Source: Gautieria morchelliformis
Taxonomy: Eukaryota; Basidiomycota; Agaricomycetes; Gomphales; Gomphaceae
Reading direction: 5' to 3'
Length of the DNA stretch: 64,000 bases
NCBI GenBank assembly: GCA_015179125.1
Contig: WHVA01000165.1
Coordinates: 1 to 64,000 of the forward strand
Of this stretch, positions 19,698 through 31,889 are shown piece by piece (positions within the stretch are counted from its first letter, which is position 1; every line of letters begins with the position of its first letter). Below the pieces are notes generated by a model. It saw nothing but the letters and a program-made list of their open reading frames with translations, was not told the origin of the DNA and did not search any database. The position numbers and the translations under genes are program-made.

Positions 19698-22600
19698 CTA
19701 AGCCTTGGGTTTCTGGGGGTACTTCGCATGGAATTCGGCGAGTCTGCGAGCAGAATTAGTAACATTCGAAGAGGGTTCCCAAGACGTAACGTTGGGGGTG
19801 TGTTCGTATCCCTTCCACTCTACTAGGTATTCCAATCGCTTCCGGCGAATGCGACTATCGAGGATCTTCATGATCTCGTACTCGTCCGCAGAGTCAATTT
19901 CGATAGGAGGTGGAGGGTCCGCGTATCGGCCTGGGATGGTAGATGTCGTGGCGGGTTCGAGAAGGGATACGTGAAACACAGGGTGGATCTGGCGAAGGTC
20001 CAGTGGTAAGCCTAAGCGAAACGCATGAGAAGATATTTTAGCCATGATAGGATATGGGCCAAGTCTTCGGTGGTCGAGTTTCTTCGAAGGTCGTTTTGTG
20101 CGAATATTTCGCGAGTCGAGCCATACTTTATCGCCGACCTGAAACTCAGGGATCGGAATGTGGCGAGTGGTTGTGGCTGATGTGTACTGGATAATTGATT
20201 TCTTAATTTGATCTCGAAGGTATTGGTGAAGGTCCTTGAGGTCTGCCGACTGGCGATAAGCGTCCTCGGAAGCGACCGAAGTGAGCGATACTTCGAGCTT
20301 TGGATGGAAACCTTTGTTGGCGAAGAAGGGTGTGACCTGGGTCGCCGAATGGGCTGTGTTGTTGTAAGCGAATTCGGCGAGAGGTAAGAGGTCAACCCAA
20401 TCATCCTGCTGGTAGTGGATATACACTCGGAGATACTGCTCGAGGATTTGGTTCACTCGTTCGGTTTGTCCATCGGTTTGGGGGTGGTAGGCTGTAGAAA
20501 GATTGCCTTTGATGCCGAGGATTTCGCAGAGAGAGGTCCAGAATCGGGATGTGAAGTGCTTCCCTCGGTCGGAGATGATGTCGCTGGGGCTACCGTGTTT
20601 AGCAAATACGTGTCGAAGGAAGAGCATGGTGACGTCTCCCGAATCGATGTCCGAGAATGTCGGAATGAACAGGGCCATCTTCGTTAGCCTGTTGAAAATG
20701 ACAAGGATCATATCGTGCCCGTCCGACGGTGGGAGTCCTTCGATGAAGTCCATGGAGATCGAATCCCAGGGTCGTTGGCTGATGGGTAGAAAGCAAAGTG
20801 GACCGAAAGGTTTGTGATGAATGGACTTAGCGTGGCGACACTTGGAACAGGAGCCGATGTAGTTGGTGACGAAGGTGGACATGTTCGGCCAATGATACTG
20901 TCTCTGAATGTTCTTCATCGTTTTGCTGATCCCTGGGTGGCCTGCTAACTGATGATCATGCAGCGAGTGAAGGATGTCCAAGCGAATATCATTATGATCG
21001 GGGACATACGTTCGCTGTTTGATAACAGCATTTTTCCGTCCTCTCCAAGTGACCAGGGGTCTGGCTTCGCATTCGAAGGGGTGATTGCCAATGATTGAGA
21101 ATGAAGACGAGTGATGTGGGCTGAGGATATGGGATCGGTCAACTGGCCCTGTTGGGTGGATGTCAACAGTGATGCAGAGTCAAGGATGATGGCGCAAATG
21201 AGTTGCCCGGTTTTAAACATCGACTGGAAGTTGTGGGGATTTGCCAATGTGTATGCACCATCCCCCCCTTTTGGGTACACGTCGCCCCGACAGGTCAATG
21301 CATCCGGCTTTGTCCCAAGTCGCCCAGCTCGGTAGCGAATGATATAGTTGAACCCTGACAGGTGTTCGGACCAACGGACCTGTCGTCGGGTCAGCTGCTT
21401 CGTAGTTGCGAAGTACTCAAGGTTCTTGAGCAGCTCCTTGTCATAGATCTCGTAGTTCATTTCGGCAGGTGCCATTCCTCGCGAATAGAAGGCGATCGGG
21501 TGGATATCACCATCGGAGGGGGTGATCTGGGAGATGATGGCGGCGATGGCGTAGTCGGAGGCATCCGTCTCGATGACGATCGGGTTACTCGGATCGAAGT
21601 GGATGAGGACTGGGGCCTGTGAGAACGCGGCTTTGAGTGCTTCGAAAGCCTCCTGTTGCTTTGCGTCCCAGGCGAATGGGGTATCCTTCCTGGTCAGGCG
21701 AGTGAGCGGCAGGACGATGTCGGAGAACGAAATGATGAATCTCCTGTAGAAGTTTGCAAAGCCTAGGAATGATTGGACTTCGCGAACGTTCGTAGGTGCA
21801 GGCCACTTTGTGATGGCAGCTGTTTTTTTCGATGTCCATAGAGACCCCAGCAGGAGAGATGATGAATCCGAGAAACTCAACCCAGTTCGAATGGAAGAGG
21901 CATTTCTCGGGCTTTACAAAGAGGTTGTGTTTCCGAAGACGGGCGAGGACCATTCGGACATGCTCTAAGTGATCCTCCCTGTTCTTGGAGAAGATAAGGA
22001 TGTTGTCGAGGTAGACTACAACGAAGAGGTCAGCCATGTCTTGGAAGATGTCATTCATGAAGTGTTGGAAAGTCGCCGGAGCATTCGTTAACCCGAACGG
22101 CATGACGAGATATTCGAAGGACCCATATCGTGTTCGGAAGGCTGTCTTCCACTCTTGGCCAGAGGCGATCCAAACGTTATTGAACCCGGCACGAAGGTCG
22201 AATTTGGTATAGACGTTCGCACTTTTGAGTTGGTCAATAAGACTCGGAATCAGTGGGATAGGGTACTTGTTCTTTCGCGTGATACGATTCAGCCCTTGAT
22301 AATCCACACACATTCGCAGTGTGCCATCCTTCTTTTTCGCAAAGACAACGGGGGCGCCACCTGGTGATTGGGAGGAGCGGATAAATCCCTTGCCGAGCAT
22401 GTCTTCGAGATATTCGCGGAGAGCCTCTAATTCGCTGTTTGAGAGTGGGTATATGGGGCCGTGAGGTGGTGTACCATCATTCTCGATCTCGATGGTGTGG
22501 TCATAAGGTCGATGTGGGGGCAGGTCTTTGGCTTTAGCACGCGAGAAGATATCGAAGAAGTTGTGGTACTCCTCTGGTACCACAGCCCTGAACATTTCTA

Positions 22601-23972
22601 ACTCGTCCTTCGGTAGAGGGTTTTCGTGGAGGAGCGTGGTTGGGGCTGGTGCATTGCCGACAGCGCGAAGCGAACTGGGCTCAGGGATGGAAGGGTGCAT
22701 GTTTAACATGAAGGTTTCTTCTTCGCCAAGTTTTATGATTAGCTCGAAGGCGGCTGCGCTGATTAGGGTTATATGCGGCGTTACCCTCCTCGTCGGAGGT
22801 GGATCGGGAGGTGAAGAATGGAATGGGAGGTGGTCATCGATAAGCAATTCGGTGCATGGTGTACAGGAACGAAGATGACTCGGAGTAGGCTCTGTTTTTA
22901 GTCGAATAGATTCGGTCTCTATGATGGGTTCTTTCGTGGCTGAAAATGGACGAATGAGATTGTTAGGTAGTGATATAGAGGACTCAGAGGAGTGATTCTC
23001 GATCGGCTTGGTTGAAAGAAGTAAAGGTTCACCATCCATGTCGAATGTCTGTTCGTAACCAGAAAGGTTCGGAATAGGAGCGGGCGAAGGAGTGACGTCC
23101 GGTGGAAGGACCGGGATGTAGGAGAGTGGTCCAATCGCCGTGTTCGGGACGTAACCCAAGGATGGCGGGGACGGGTGCGAACCAGGAACTGGCAGTAGCG
23201 ATGTCATCGACGCAGTGTGGAGTTCGGGGATACTGTCGAAGATAGCCGGCGGGGAAATCATCGTACAGGCCATGGTGACCATCATATGTGGGAGCATGAA
23301 ACCGGTGCCGGGAGGAAAGGTAATTGAGAGGGAGCCCCAATCGATCGTTGGTTTCATGGAGCGAAGCCACGGAAGCCCAAGAACGATTGCGGCTGAAGGG
23401 TGTAACTTTGTGACAAGTAGCGAAACGTCCTGCGAAGAAGAGTCGCTGAAAGTGAGACTAGTATCGAGATATTCGTGAATGAAACCAGCAGTGGCTGGCT
23501 TCCCGTCGAAAAGGGAGAGAGCGATCGGCGAACGGAGTGATGTACATACAAAACCAGGACGAGAGGAAAAGGAGCTATCAATGAAATTGGAAGTGGCACC
23601 AGAGTCAATAAGAGTAGGGATCGAGTGAGAGAGACCGGGAAGGTGTACATGGATGATGAAGGATGAATCGGAATGGGAGCTAATAGAGGCGAATAAACAT
23701 GCTGGTGGTACAGAGTCAATCGGGCTGGTATTCGGAGGCGTAGGATGTTCATCAGCAAGAATTGAGGAGAACGAGTCTAGTAGGAGAGATGATCCAGGTC
23801 CGCCAAGTAGGGCAGAAAGCTGTGCGAAGGATTGGTACGGGGAAGAGCGACCCATGGAGGGGTAAGGCTGTCCCGCGAATAAACAAGGATCAGGCCCGCC
23901 AGGCGAGGCGAGAATCTGTAGAGAGGAGTGTTGGAAGAGAGGTTGTCCGACGAAGGGGAATAAGGAAGGCAT
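19698..23972 (-). pseudogene. Gypsy pol of element A: protease, RT, RNase H, integrase, chromodomain
   Basis: The ATG at 23972 opens a 795-codon frame with a protease motif (LIDSGATSNFID) and RT (FAKKKDGTLRMCVDYQGLNR). The catalytic box reads YLDN instead of YLDD (Asn at 22004-22002). An extra A in the run at 21823-21829 moves the frame, and the next frame continues with [10 protein letters not shown] and RNase H. About 30 codons are missing between DKELL and KNLEYF near 21435. A third frame (20981-19698, 427 residues) holds an HHCC zinc region ([14 protein letters not shown]), core residues (MDFIEGLPP, SDRGKHF, TDGQTERVNQ) and a C-terminal chromodomain (IMKILDSRIRRKRLEYLVEW). The polyprotein is non-functional. 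Confidence 0.9.
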
Positions 23973-24131
23973 GCCAAGTAGGGCAGGGGTCTAGGGAACG
24001 TTCGGTGTGGGGAGAGGCGACCTTTGAAATGGTGAAGCTGTCCCGCGAATAGGTGTGGCATAGAGTGTGCGTAAGAAAATGGTGAATGGATAGAATGAAT
24101 GCTTTGACTGTAGCTGTTAGTTCAATTATAC

Positions 24132-24719
24132 TGTCAGGATTGGTTTTTAGGCGTTAATATCGTGTATTAGTGAACACAACGAATGCCTGAATAACTTGTG
24201 TGAATAAGTATGCCGTTCGGCGAATAAGTGAACCACTGAATGTTCATGAAACAAAGGGATTGCCCGAACGGGGCTCGCCCTGTCTACAGTCGTAGCGAAA
24301 CAGCTTGCAGCACTTGACGACGTAATGTGCAAGATATCGCGGAAGGGCTGTCTAAGTTTCGACGGTCCCTTCGCTGGCGAAGGTGCTCCTTCGGAGCCCT
24401 TCGCCAACAGCACAGAAAGTAGTTCGAAGGCTAAGGTAACGAAGACGAAGTATGAGAACTCACCAGTGATGCCTAAGTCCTTGGCTGGTCGAAGATAGAA
24501 ATCTTCAAGGAGAGGCTCAAGACGATGATCACAGCGAGGTCAAGTTTGCACAAGATGGACGACATATGATAATTGAACTGGGGAATATACATGTGAATGT
24601 AAACTACTTATATCGAATGCTCGTAAGGTATCAGTGGATAGGAAAGAGGCTGTCACAAGTCAGGGTTGGATAGGGGTGCGCAGTCATGGTACTAAGGAGA
24701 TGGAATAAACATACAATAA
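24132..24719 (-). mobile_element. 5' LTR of gypsy element A (LTR-2), truncated
   Basis: Runs from TGTCAGGATTGG at 24132 to AACATACAATA at 24719, where unrelated DNA starts. About 440 bp of the natural LTR start are lost, so the element would have no complete promoter LTR. Confidence 0.8.
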
Positions 24720-25291
24720 GATAGAAGTGATCTTAAACTGGCACCCCTTACATAAGCTGAGCACAGTCCAATGGTGAGCTCAATAACACTCGAAGGCAAA
24801 CACTTTTTGCCAAATGGCTTCCTAGAGTCTCTTTGGGACATGTCTACCTACAATCCTTAGGAGAGACTTAGGATATATCTATATTTATTGAGGAGATATA
24901 TAGCATCCAAAATGTGACATAGAAAAAATACCAAATTATTTGTCCGATGTCCTAGAATGATTTCCTGCAATTTTGGTTTTTGGACCGATGGAATTTGGCG
25001 GTCACGTGATAGGTCACATGACCTATTTGTCAGCCTTTCGAACCTTTGGACGACGCACGAAAAAAGCTTCAAACCGCTCTGGGGCCCTTGCTACACATTT
25101 CTACTGCTTAAATCAGGGTTTAGGTAGGTACAGAGGAACGGCTCTTGGACCCATACCACCACCTCTAGTAATCTTCCCACGGTCCGTCAGGCAGAGTTCA
25201 TCCCCTCAGACCGCAGGATAGGCCCAAGACAGCTGAGTTTCCTTTCCATCCACACGCGTGCTAATACATCCACACGAACACACCAAAATCC
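24720..25291. other. Unassigned DNA and probable LINE 5' region
   Basis: No gene seen. It contains GGTCACGTGATAGGTCACATGA (25001 onward), a pair of CACGTGA/CACATGA sites. The last 150 bp or so, which are C-rich, probably form the 5' untranslated region of the LINE. Confidence 0.35.
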
Positions 25292-26773
25292 ATGCCGATT
25301 CCCCCAGCAACCCCGCCAACACGCAACCGCAGGGCCTGGGGACTTTGGCGCCCAACCAGGTCATCCCTCCAAACAGGACCATCCGTTCGCCGACACCGAT
25401 ACCTGACCCAGGCGACCCAGTTGCAGTCCTCAGTTCCAAGGGGATCAACGAACACAACAATCTCTGCGATAGCTTCGGCCCTCGAATCCTTTGGTGATTT
25501 CAAACACGGCACCTCCTGGAATCTGGGCAAAGAAGGAGCAACGCAAATGATTGCCATCACCAAGCTGCTGCGGGAGGCCTCCCTCCTGCATGGCGACAAT
25601 CGTGTAGCGACCAATGCCGACCTGCAGAAGGCCATCACCGACATCAAAGAGGCCATCACCTCCGTGCACTGCCAACCCACCTCAGCCACGGCCGGGGACT
25701 CCTACGCCGCTGCCGCCAAACGAGGTCTGGGTAGCACCTCCACCCAGAGCAACATACAAAAGCAAAAGATGATCGCAGACCTGCAGCAAAAGCAAATCTT
25801 CATCTCAATGAAGAACGTCCCAAAGGACGCCCCCATACTCAGATGGGAACCGGCGATCGTCACAAGGTATTGCGGCGACATCATTACTAACTATTTTGCA
25901 GACGGCCCTCCCGACGCCTCGCCAATGGCCCAGCCTCTGCGCGGCATCACCAAGTCGGCCATAGGCAACATCACTCTCACCTTCAAATCTGCGGAGGACG
26001 CCAACCGAGCTAGGGCCCACGCAGACAAATGGGTCAAGATCATCGATGCAGCAGCCACAACGCCAAAACGCTCTTTCGTGGTCGTCGCGCACAACGTCCC
26101 CACGACTTTCTGGACTGAGACCGAAGACCTGAAGGACGCCATAAACGACCTCGAGGCAGGCAACATGGACAATGCGCCAGACGGACACCAGGTCGCCAAC
26201 ATAGCCTGGCTCAGCAGCTCTGACTCCCGAGACAGGACCAGACGCGGCCCTATGATGATCAGCTATAGGACAAAGACGGCAGCGAATGCAGCCATCGAAA
26301 ATGGACTTGTAATTGACGGTACACTCTGCAGTGTTAGCATCTACATCCCGTGACCCCCACAGTGTTTCCGGTGCCAAGACTGGGGCCACCGGGCGACGGG
26401 GTGTACAGGGGAGGCACGCTGCGGCCGTTGCGCCGGGCCACACACCACTGCTGAACACTCATGCACACACAACCAGCCCTGCCCCATGGGACAAAGATGC
26501 GCCACAGGAAGACCCAAGTGCACAAACTGCAAAGGCGACCACCCCAGCTGGACGCGCACATGCCCGGCAGCAAAGGCCGCCATCGAAGCTCAAACCATTA
26601 AGGATGAGTACGCTACAGGGAAATACGAAGCTTACACCCCCTTTACTTTTGCAGATGTGGACTACACCCCCGTACGCCGTGCTGTCGCACAGCCCCACAC
26701 CCCCCCTCCACGCCTCGATCAGTCCCAACCCCAAATCAACTATATCCCCGCCACCTCCCCCCTGGGGCCCTGA
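25292..26773 (+). pseudogene. LINE ORF1 (gag-like, CCHC) with one internal stop
   Basis: A nucleic-acid binding ORF1 protein of the Tad/I type. The ATG at 25292 gives 353 codons to a TGA at 26351-26353. The same frame then continues to 26773 with three knuckles: C-x2-C-x4-H-x4-C (CFRCQDWGHRATGC), CGRCAGPHTTAEHSC and C-x2-C-x3-H-x6-C (CTNCKGDHPSWTRTC). The N-terminal half has SYAAAAKRGLG and a fold-like stretch (KQIFISMKNVPKDAP, GNITLTFKSAEDANRARAHA). The stop replaces a codon where arginine fits (P-R-P-P-Q), so one C-to-T change could explain it. Confidence 0.8.
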
Positions 26774-26905
26774 TGTCCGAACAAACCCACGACAAACACC
26801 TGCGCATCAAACAGCAAAACTGCAAACACTCCAAAGACATCACCCTCTCTCTCCTGAATACGACTGACCCCCTGCGCTGGGACCTCAACCTCCCGATGTT
26901 CCGAT
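26773..26905 (+). pseudogene. LINE ORF2 start (endonuclease), truncated
   Basis: The ATG at 26773 overlaps the ORF1 stop as TGATG, a layout suited to termination-reinitiation. It reads MSEQTHDKHLRIKQQNCKHS and LLNTTDPLRWDLN, like the N-terminus of LINE apurinic endonucleases. It ends at the junction with element B near 26890-26910. Confidence 0.6.
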
Positions 26906-28405
26906 GTTCCGACATTGTTTTTTTGAAGATGAGGATGTCATCGAGGTAGAAACAGACAACCCCTTCTGCTATCATGTCACGGAAGATGTCATTCATCATC
27001 GTCTGGAACGTGGCAGGACTGTTGGTGAGGCCAAAGAACATGACCTGTGGCTCAAAGAGTCCTCGGTTGGTGCGGAATGCGGCCTTCCACTCGTCCCCCT
27101 CCCGGATCCGAACATTATTGAAGCCCCAGCGGACATCCAGCTTAGTGAAGTACCTTGCCCCTCGGAGTTGTGTGATCAGTTCGGAAACGAGTGGAATGGG
27201 GTACCGGTTCTTGATCGTGATCACATTCAAGGCCCCGTAATCCTGCACAAGTCTGAGCGAGCCGTCCTTCTTCTTGATGAAGAACACCAGAGATGCCAGG
27301 GGTGACTTGGAGGGGTGGATCCTCCCTGTATGGAGGTTTTCCGCTAGGAATGCATCGAGCTCTACCTGCTCCTTGGGTGACAGCGGGTAGACTTTGCAGT
27401 TGGTGGGCTTTGACCCAGGCTCCAACTCGATGGCATGGTCCCACAGCTTCCGTGGAGGCAGGGCATCAAATGACTCCTTGGCAAAGACGTCCTCGAACTC
27501 CCGCAGGTACTCCGGAATTTCCGCCTCCACTCTATCATGCTTCTTGGAGGCTTCAGCAAGGCGTTGCGAAATGTTTCCGGTGGCGCGGATGTGTTCCGCT
27601 TCCGGTGGAAGGTTTACGTACAGCAAGCACTCCCCCTCCGCCAGAGTCTCTTCTGGGCTGATTCGGAATCGGAATTGGAATTGGAAGTGGAATCCGGTTC
27701 AAATTCCGCTTCCGAGTCTTCTTCTGCAAGCAGTGGATGGGGGCCAGAACGACATGTCTGTATGAGCCATTCGGTCTTCCGCTGCTCCTGGCGCTCCTTC
27801 TGCACTTCCGACCAGCACATGTGACACTTGGCTGGGCATCTACTCATCAGTACCTTCCGAGTCTGCCAATTGATCTCCGGGTTGTGCTCCTGAAGCCAGG
27901 TAAATCCGAGGATGATGTCTTGCTTCCCCAGGCTGGTGACTGCAAAGGAAGTGCGTTCTGTGTGTCCGTCGTAGCGGAGAATTGTGTCTACTATCTCTGT
28001 GATGGACCCTGACTCATTGGGGCTTCCATCTACATTGAACACCGTGATTGTACGTTGCAACTTCCGCGTAGTCAGTCGGTTCCGTTCCACATAGTCCCGG
28101 TCCATAAACTGACCAGTGGCCCCGCAATCGACAAGGGCAGGTCCGGATTTGACTTCGGCCATATCTGTCGTCTGGATCTCCACCTTAATGACTAGTGACT
28201 TGGGGCATGGGGTGGCAGCAACAACATAGCGCTTTGGGAGGCGTCTCTCCCAAGGGTGGATGTGAGATGGATGGGGTGTCGGATTTGGTTTTTGTGTGAC
28301 TTTATCTGGTGGGTCTGTACGAAGTGAGGGGAGTGGGTGTTTTTCATTCTCTACTTCAAGACAGGAAAACTGGTTATGTACAGGCAGCAGGGGCACACAT
28401 CTCAC
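26906..28405 (-). pseudogene. Gypsy pol of element B: protease and reverse transcriptase
   Basis: The frame opens at 28405 and overlaps the gag stop, shifted by -1, as expected for gag-pol frameshifting. The protease motif is ALVDCGATGQFMDRDYV, followed by the LGFTWLQEHNPEINW segment typical of fungal chromoviruses. A frameshift at about 27620 separates it from RT: FIKKKDGSLRLVQDYGALN, DVRWGFNNVRI and the catalytic box CFYLDDILIF, intact. Downstream of ILIFKK the sequence is not RT, because the element ends there. Confidence 0.85.
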
Positions 28406-29577
28406 CCGCTGCGTGTCACAAAATCTGATGCATCTTTCACTTTCAATGCGCCATGTTCCACATTTTCGGAAATTCCTTCCGCAGTGGGCACTCCGCTTAT
28501 GTCCGCGAGTGCGAGGAACTCTGGAAGGAGCTCAAGTTTCTCCTCTGTGGTCATAAGCCGGATGTCGAAGGGGTGGGGGCACTCGTGGGCATAGTGGCCT
28601 GGTTGTCGGCATCGGAAGCAAGTGATGGTTCCGTGGCCTTTTCCATGCATGCAGTCAACATCCATCGGGGCAGGGCCACTCTTAGAGGGAGGGGGGCTAG
28701 GGTTCCTAATAGGAGCAGGCGGAGCAACCGTCGGAAATATTTTCCATGCGGGAACGAATGCACTTCCGGGTTTTGGCACAGGTGGAGTAGGACGAGCGGA
28801 ACTGCGTGTCATGTTCCGGTTTGTCTCCACGAAGGCCTCATTTGCTTCCCTGTTTCGGGACACCCTCCGCGCAGCTTGGTACCACCCTTCCGGGTCATCA
28901 AAATCCGGAGCTCCATCCCCAAGCAGCGCAACTTGGTTTTGGAGTGTCAGATCAAGCCCTTGTCAGAATGTGATGACGATCGTCTTGTCGTCATCATACT
29001 CCGCAAGGTCGATGAGCTCCTGGAAGCGGTCAATGTAGTCATTGACTGGCTCCTTGGCCTGGTACCAGCTGGTCCCCTCGAGCTTCGCAAGGGCTGTTAG
29101 CTGCTCATATTTCGGGCAGAACTGGTTGGAAAATGTTTTCTCGAAGGCGTCCCAGTCTTGGAAGTAGTTCCCCTTGCCCTTTGCTTCATGTCGGATCTCC
29201 TTGTTTGCAAAATGGGCTGCACGGTCCGACTTGAAAAAGGACAATGCCCAGTGAATCTGAGCCTGGTCGTTCGGAAAGAGGTCTCCGACAATTGTGAAGT
29301 AGATGCTGCATGTGTTGAAGAATGCGCGTCCCTTCTCCCGATCTCCGTCAAAGTCCACCGGAGTTGCGGGTTTGACCTTTGCCAACTTCGCAGACATCCT
29401 CTCTTCTGCTAGTTCCGCTTTTCCAAAATCCGGCTCATCCAGCATTGCATTTCCACCACTTTGTGGAATATCTAACTTAGCCAAAATCGTTTGTAAGGCT
29501 GTTTCAATCGCGTCGGTCTTCATCCGGTTCCGTGTCAATTCCTCCTCCATATTCTGAAGACGATCATCTGGATCCAT
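28402..29577 (-). pseudogene. Gypsy gag of element B, one internal stop
   Basis: Capsid/nucleocapsid precursor. I take the ATG at 29577 (MDPDDRLQNMEEELTRNR). The longer frame upstream runs back into the LTR without an ATG. A coiled-coil-like start is followed by the gag core (KPATPVDFDGDREKGRAFFN, GNYFQDWDAFEKTFSNQF), then a TGA at 28965-28963, and in the same frame WYQAARRVSRNREANEAF and a zinc knuckle CFRCRQPGHYAHECP near the C-terminus. The TGA falls where arginine fits (T-F-R-Q-G-L). Confidence 0.85.
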
Positions 29578-29764
29578 GTCAGAAGGAGAAATATGGGACG
29601 GGATTTCCAGGGTTGGGAGCTCGATGTAAGAAGAGGGACTGTCGTATGCCGTGTGCGCGGAAGAGGTTGCGATCTCCAAGTCACTGTCTCCGATTCCAAA
29701 CGCACCTATGGCGAATGCAACGCGCAGTACGACCGCCGGTCCTCTAGGGAAGAGACTTTTCTGC

Positions 29765-29931
29765 TGTAAGGGCAACCCTGGCTAGTTGTGGAGATCACAC
29801 TACCACACAACTGACTCACAAGGGGAAATCCAAAGTATGTATAAATGAACAGAGTATACAAGAGAGGGGATTCTCACCTGACAAGGGGAATGCCAAAGAG
29901 AAAAGTCTAAGGACCCCCAATGTCAGCGAGC
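29765..29931 (-). mobile_element. 5' LTR of element B, downstream piece (LTR-1)
   Basis: On the minus strand this is the end of LTR-1, from CTCGCTGACATTGGG to CCCTTACA. It is cut off from the rest of its LTR (31184-31515) by the solo LTR-2 at 29932-31183. Confidence 0.85.
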
Positions 29932-31183
29932 TGTCATGATGCGTTTATTTCCCACACTCAGAAGCTTGGTTTTCCTATTGTCACACCCCACCTTCGTGTT
30001 CGTTCTGATCACCATTGTCATGTTCGGCAACCAATTCTCGCTGTTCGCGCCAACTACTATAGCCACGCCGTCAAACGAACGATCGACGTCTTGGGACTGA
30101 CTCGGCAGTCGTCGCTGGGTCTACCACCTCCTCTGCACGACCCTCTTCCAATGGTGTTCTGGTAGTTAGATTGTCATGACCTGTGTATTTCCCCTTTCGC
30201 TACTCCTCCCCAGTGTTCGCTCAGCTTCACCCCCCACCTCGACCTCTCCTCCTCTATATCACCTCTGTTCACCCTTCCTCATATTTCGCCAAACAACCAT
30301 TCGCTGCTCGCATCATTCGCCAGCAGGCACATCATCAAATCACGATCGACATCCCTATCCGGCATGATAGCTCGTCAGTAACTCCATCAGCTTCTCGATC
30401 CAACCCCCTTTCGGTGTTCATATGAGCAGGGTGCGTTCGCGGGACGTCCCACCCATGGGTCGTGTGGGATCAACCCAGTAGATGAAGAACCCGTGCAGGG
30501 CAGTGTATATGCGGGCCCCAAGACATGATGTCGTACACAGGTGTCTTCGCCACCTTCACCCTCTGTCGTTTCATGTTCTCCCTCTTCTCTCATTCTATTG
30601 TATGTTTATTTCATCTATGTTGTATCTTGACTGCGCACCCCTATCCAACCCTGACTCGTGATGGCCCCTTTCCTATTAGCTGACACCTTACGAGCATTTG
30701 ATATAAGTAGTTTACATTCACATGTATATTCCCCAGTTCAATTATCATACGTCGTTCATCTTGTGCAGCTTTGACCTCGCCGTGGTCATCATCTTAAGCC
30801 TTCTCTTGGAGATTCCCATCTTCGACTAGCAAAGGACTTAGGCATCACTGGTGAGTTCTCATACTTCATCTTCATTACCTTAGCCTTCGAACCATTTTCT
30901 GTGCTGTTGGTGAAGGGCTCCGAAGGAGCACCTTCACCAGCGAAGGGAGTGTCGAGACTTAGACAGCCCTTCTGTGAGACCTTGCACGTTACATCATCAA
31001 GAGTCACGGGCTATTTCACTATGACTGTAGATAGGGTGAGCCCCGTTTAGGCAAACCCTCTTACCTTGTGAACATTCATTGGTTCACCTATTCGCCGAAC
31101 AGCATACTTATTCCCACAAGTTATTCAGGCATTCGCTGTGTTCACTAATACACGATATTAATGCCTGAAAACCAATCTTGACC
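29932..31183 (+). mobile_element. Solo LTR, family LTR-2, inserted in the LTR of element B
   Basis: Starts TGTCATGATGCGTTTATTTC and ends AACCAATCTTGACC, 1252 bp, flanked by CGAGC at 29927-29931 and 31184-31188, a perfect 5-bp duplication. The last base is C where the family has A. The start is partly doubled (a second TGTCATGACC at about 30174), a long-form LTR-2 also seen at 36742-38513. Confidence 0.9.
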
Positions 31184-31515
31184 CGAGCCCGTATTATACT
31201 ACGCTGCGCAGCAAGGGACAACACTTGGCACCCGCCATCAACCCTGCATCCCCCTGACCTCCCTGACCCTTGATCGACCCTTGATGCCACCCATTACGCG
31301 AGTCGCTTGATTTCCGACACTGTTCCGAGAGTGGAAGTTGGAAATTGGAGTGGAACTGGCAAGGCAAACAGAACCAGTGGAAGTTCTCCCAGGAGCAGAA
31401 TCATTTCCGAAAGCGGAGGCGGAGATGGAATGGGAACCGGAAGCGAAGTCGGAAATGGATTTGGAACTGGGTGTGGTGTCGGAACTGGAAATGGAAAACA
31501 GGGTGTCCCCTGACA
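31184..31515 (-). mobile_element. 5' LTR of element B, upstream piece (LTR-1)
   Basis: The minus strand starts TGTCAGGGGACACCC at 31515 and runs to TATAATACGGGCTCG at the solo-LTR insertion point. Together with 29765-29931 it makes a full LTR-1. Confidence 0.85.
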
Positions 31516-31864
31516 ATAGGGGAGGAGTGGTCAGCGTGAGGGGGGAAGCCGAGTGAACATGGAGGAGGGGTGGTGAAAGAGGAAATGGAGATAACTAGGT
31601 GCAGGAAATACACAAGTCATGACAATCCGATCCTAGGAACAACATCAAAAGAGGGTTGAGCAGAGGAGGCGATAAGACCAGTGATGAACCACCAAGTCGG
31701 TCCAAAGATGTCAATTGTGCTTTGATGGCGTGGCTATGGCGAATGGCGCGAACAGCGAAGATCGGCCGCCGAACGCGGCACGGGCAATCAGAGTGAACAT
31801 GGAGGAGGAGTGGGGAATGGGAGGACAGAGCATCTGAGTAGAGGAAATAAACATGTCATGACAA
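31516..31864 (-). mobile_element. Two LTR-2 edge fragments
   Basis: Two successive stretches end in AATACACAAGTCATGACA (31623) and AATAAACATGTCATGACA (31863), both like the natural start of LTR-2 in reverse. The rest is diverged. They probably derive from long-form LTR-2 tails. Confidence 0.5.
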
Positions 31865-31889
31865 TGGTAAAGCCATTGGTGGACACCAT

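Larger units (their letters stand above)
17610..24719 (-). mobile_element. Gypsy element A (family LTR-2), gag-less, decayed
   Basis: Minus-strand order: 5' LTR (24719-24132, truncated at its start), pol frames (23972-19698), an opposite-strand ORF (18854-19271), polypurine tract AGGAGGGGGG (18653-18644) and 3' LTR (18641-17610). No gag is found. The space between 5' LTR and protease holds degenerate repeats reading LFAGQ. The chromodomain integrase places it among chromoviruses. Confidence 0.85.
25150..26905 (+). mobile_element. Tad-like LINE, 5' part only
   Basis: ORF1 with three zinc knuckles, overlapped by the start of an endonuclease ORF2. ORF2 breaks off about 130 bp in, where gypsy element B begins on the other strand. 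LINEs normally lose their 5' end, so a copy with only the 5' end was cut by a later event. The 5' limit is a guess. Confidence 0.65.
26906..31515 (-). mobile_element. Gypsy element B (family LTR-1), 3'-truncated
   Basis: Minus-strand order: 5' LTR (31515-31184 plus 29931-29765, split by a solo LTR), gag (29577-28402), protease and RT (28405-26906). It stops right after the RT catalytic box, where LINE DNA begins. The retained part is complementary to what element D keeps, so together they show most of the family. Confidence 0.85.

Noticed and set aside
19307-19765. 152-codon minus-strand frame downstream of the integrase of element A
   Set aside because: Shadow of the opposite-strand ORF region, with proline/arginine-rich composition and no domain.
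29578-29775. Extension of the gag frame upstream to 29775
   Set aside because: The first codon would be TTG inside the LTR. No ATG occurs before 29577 in that frame.
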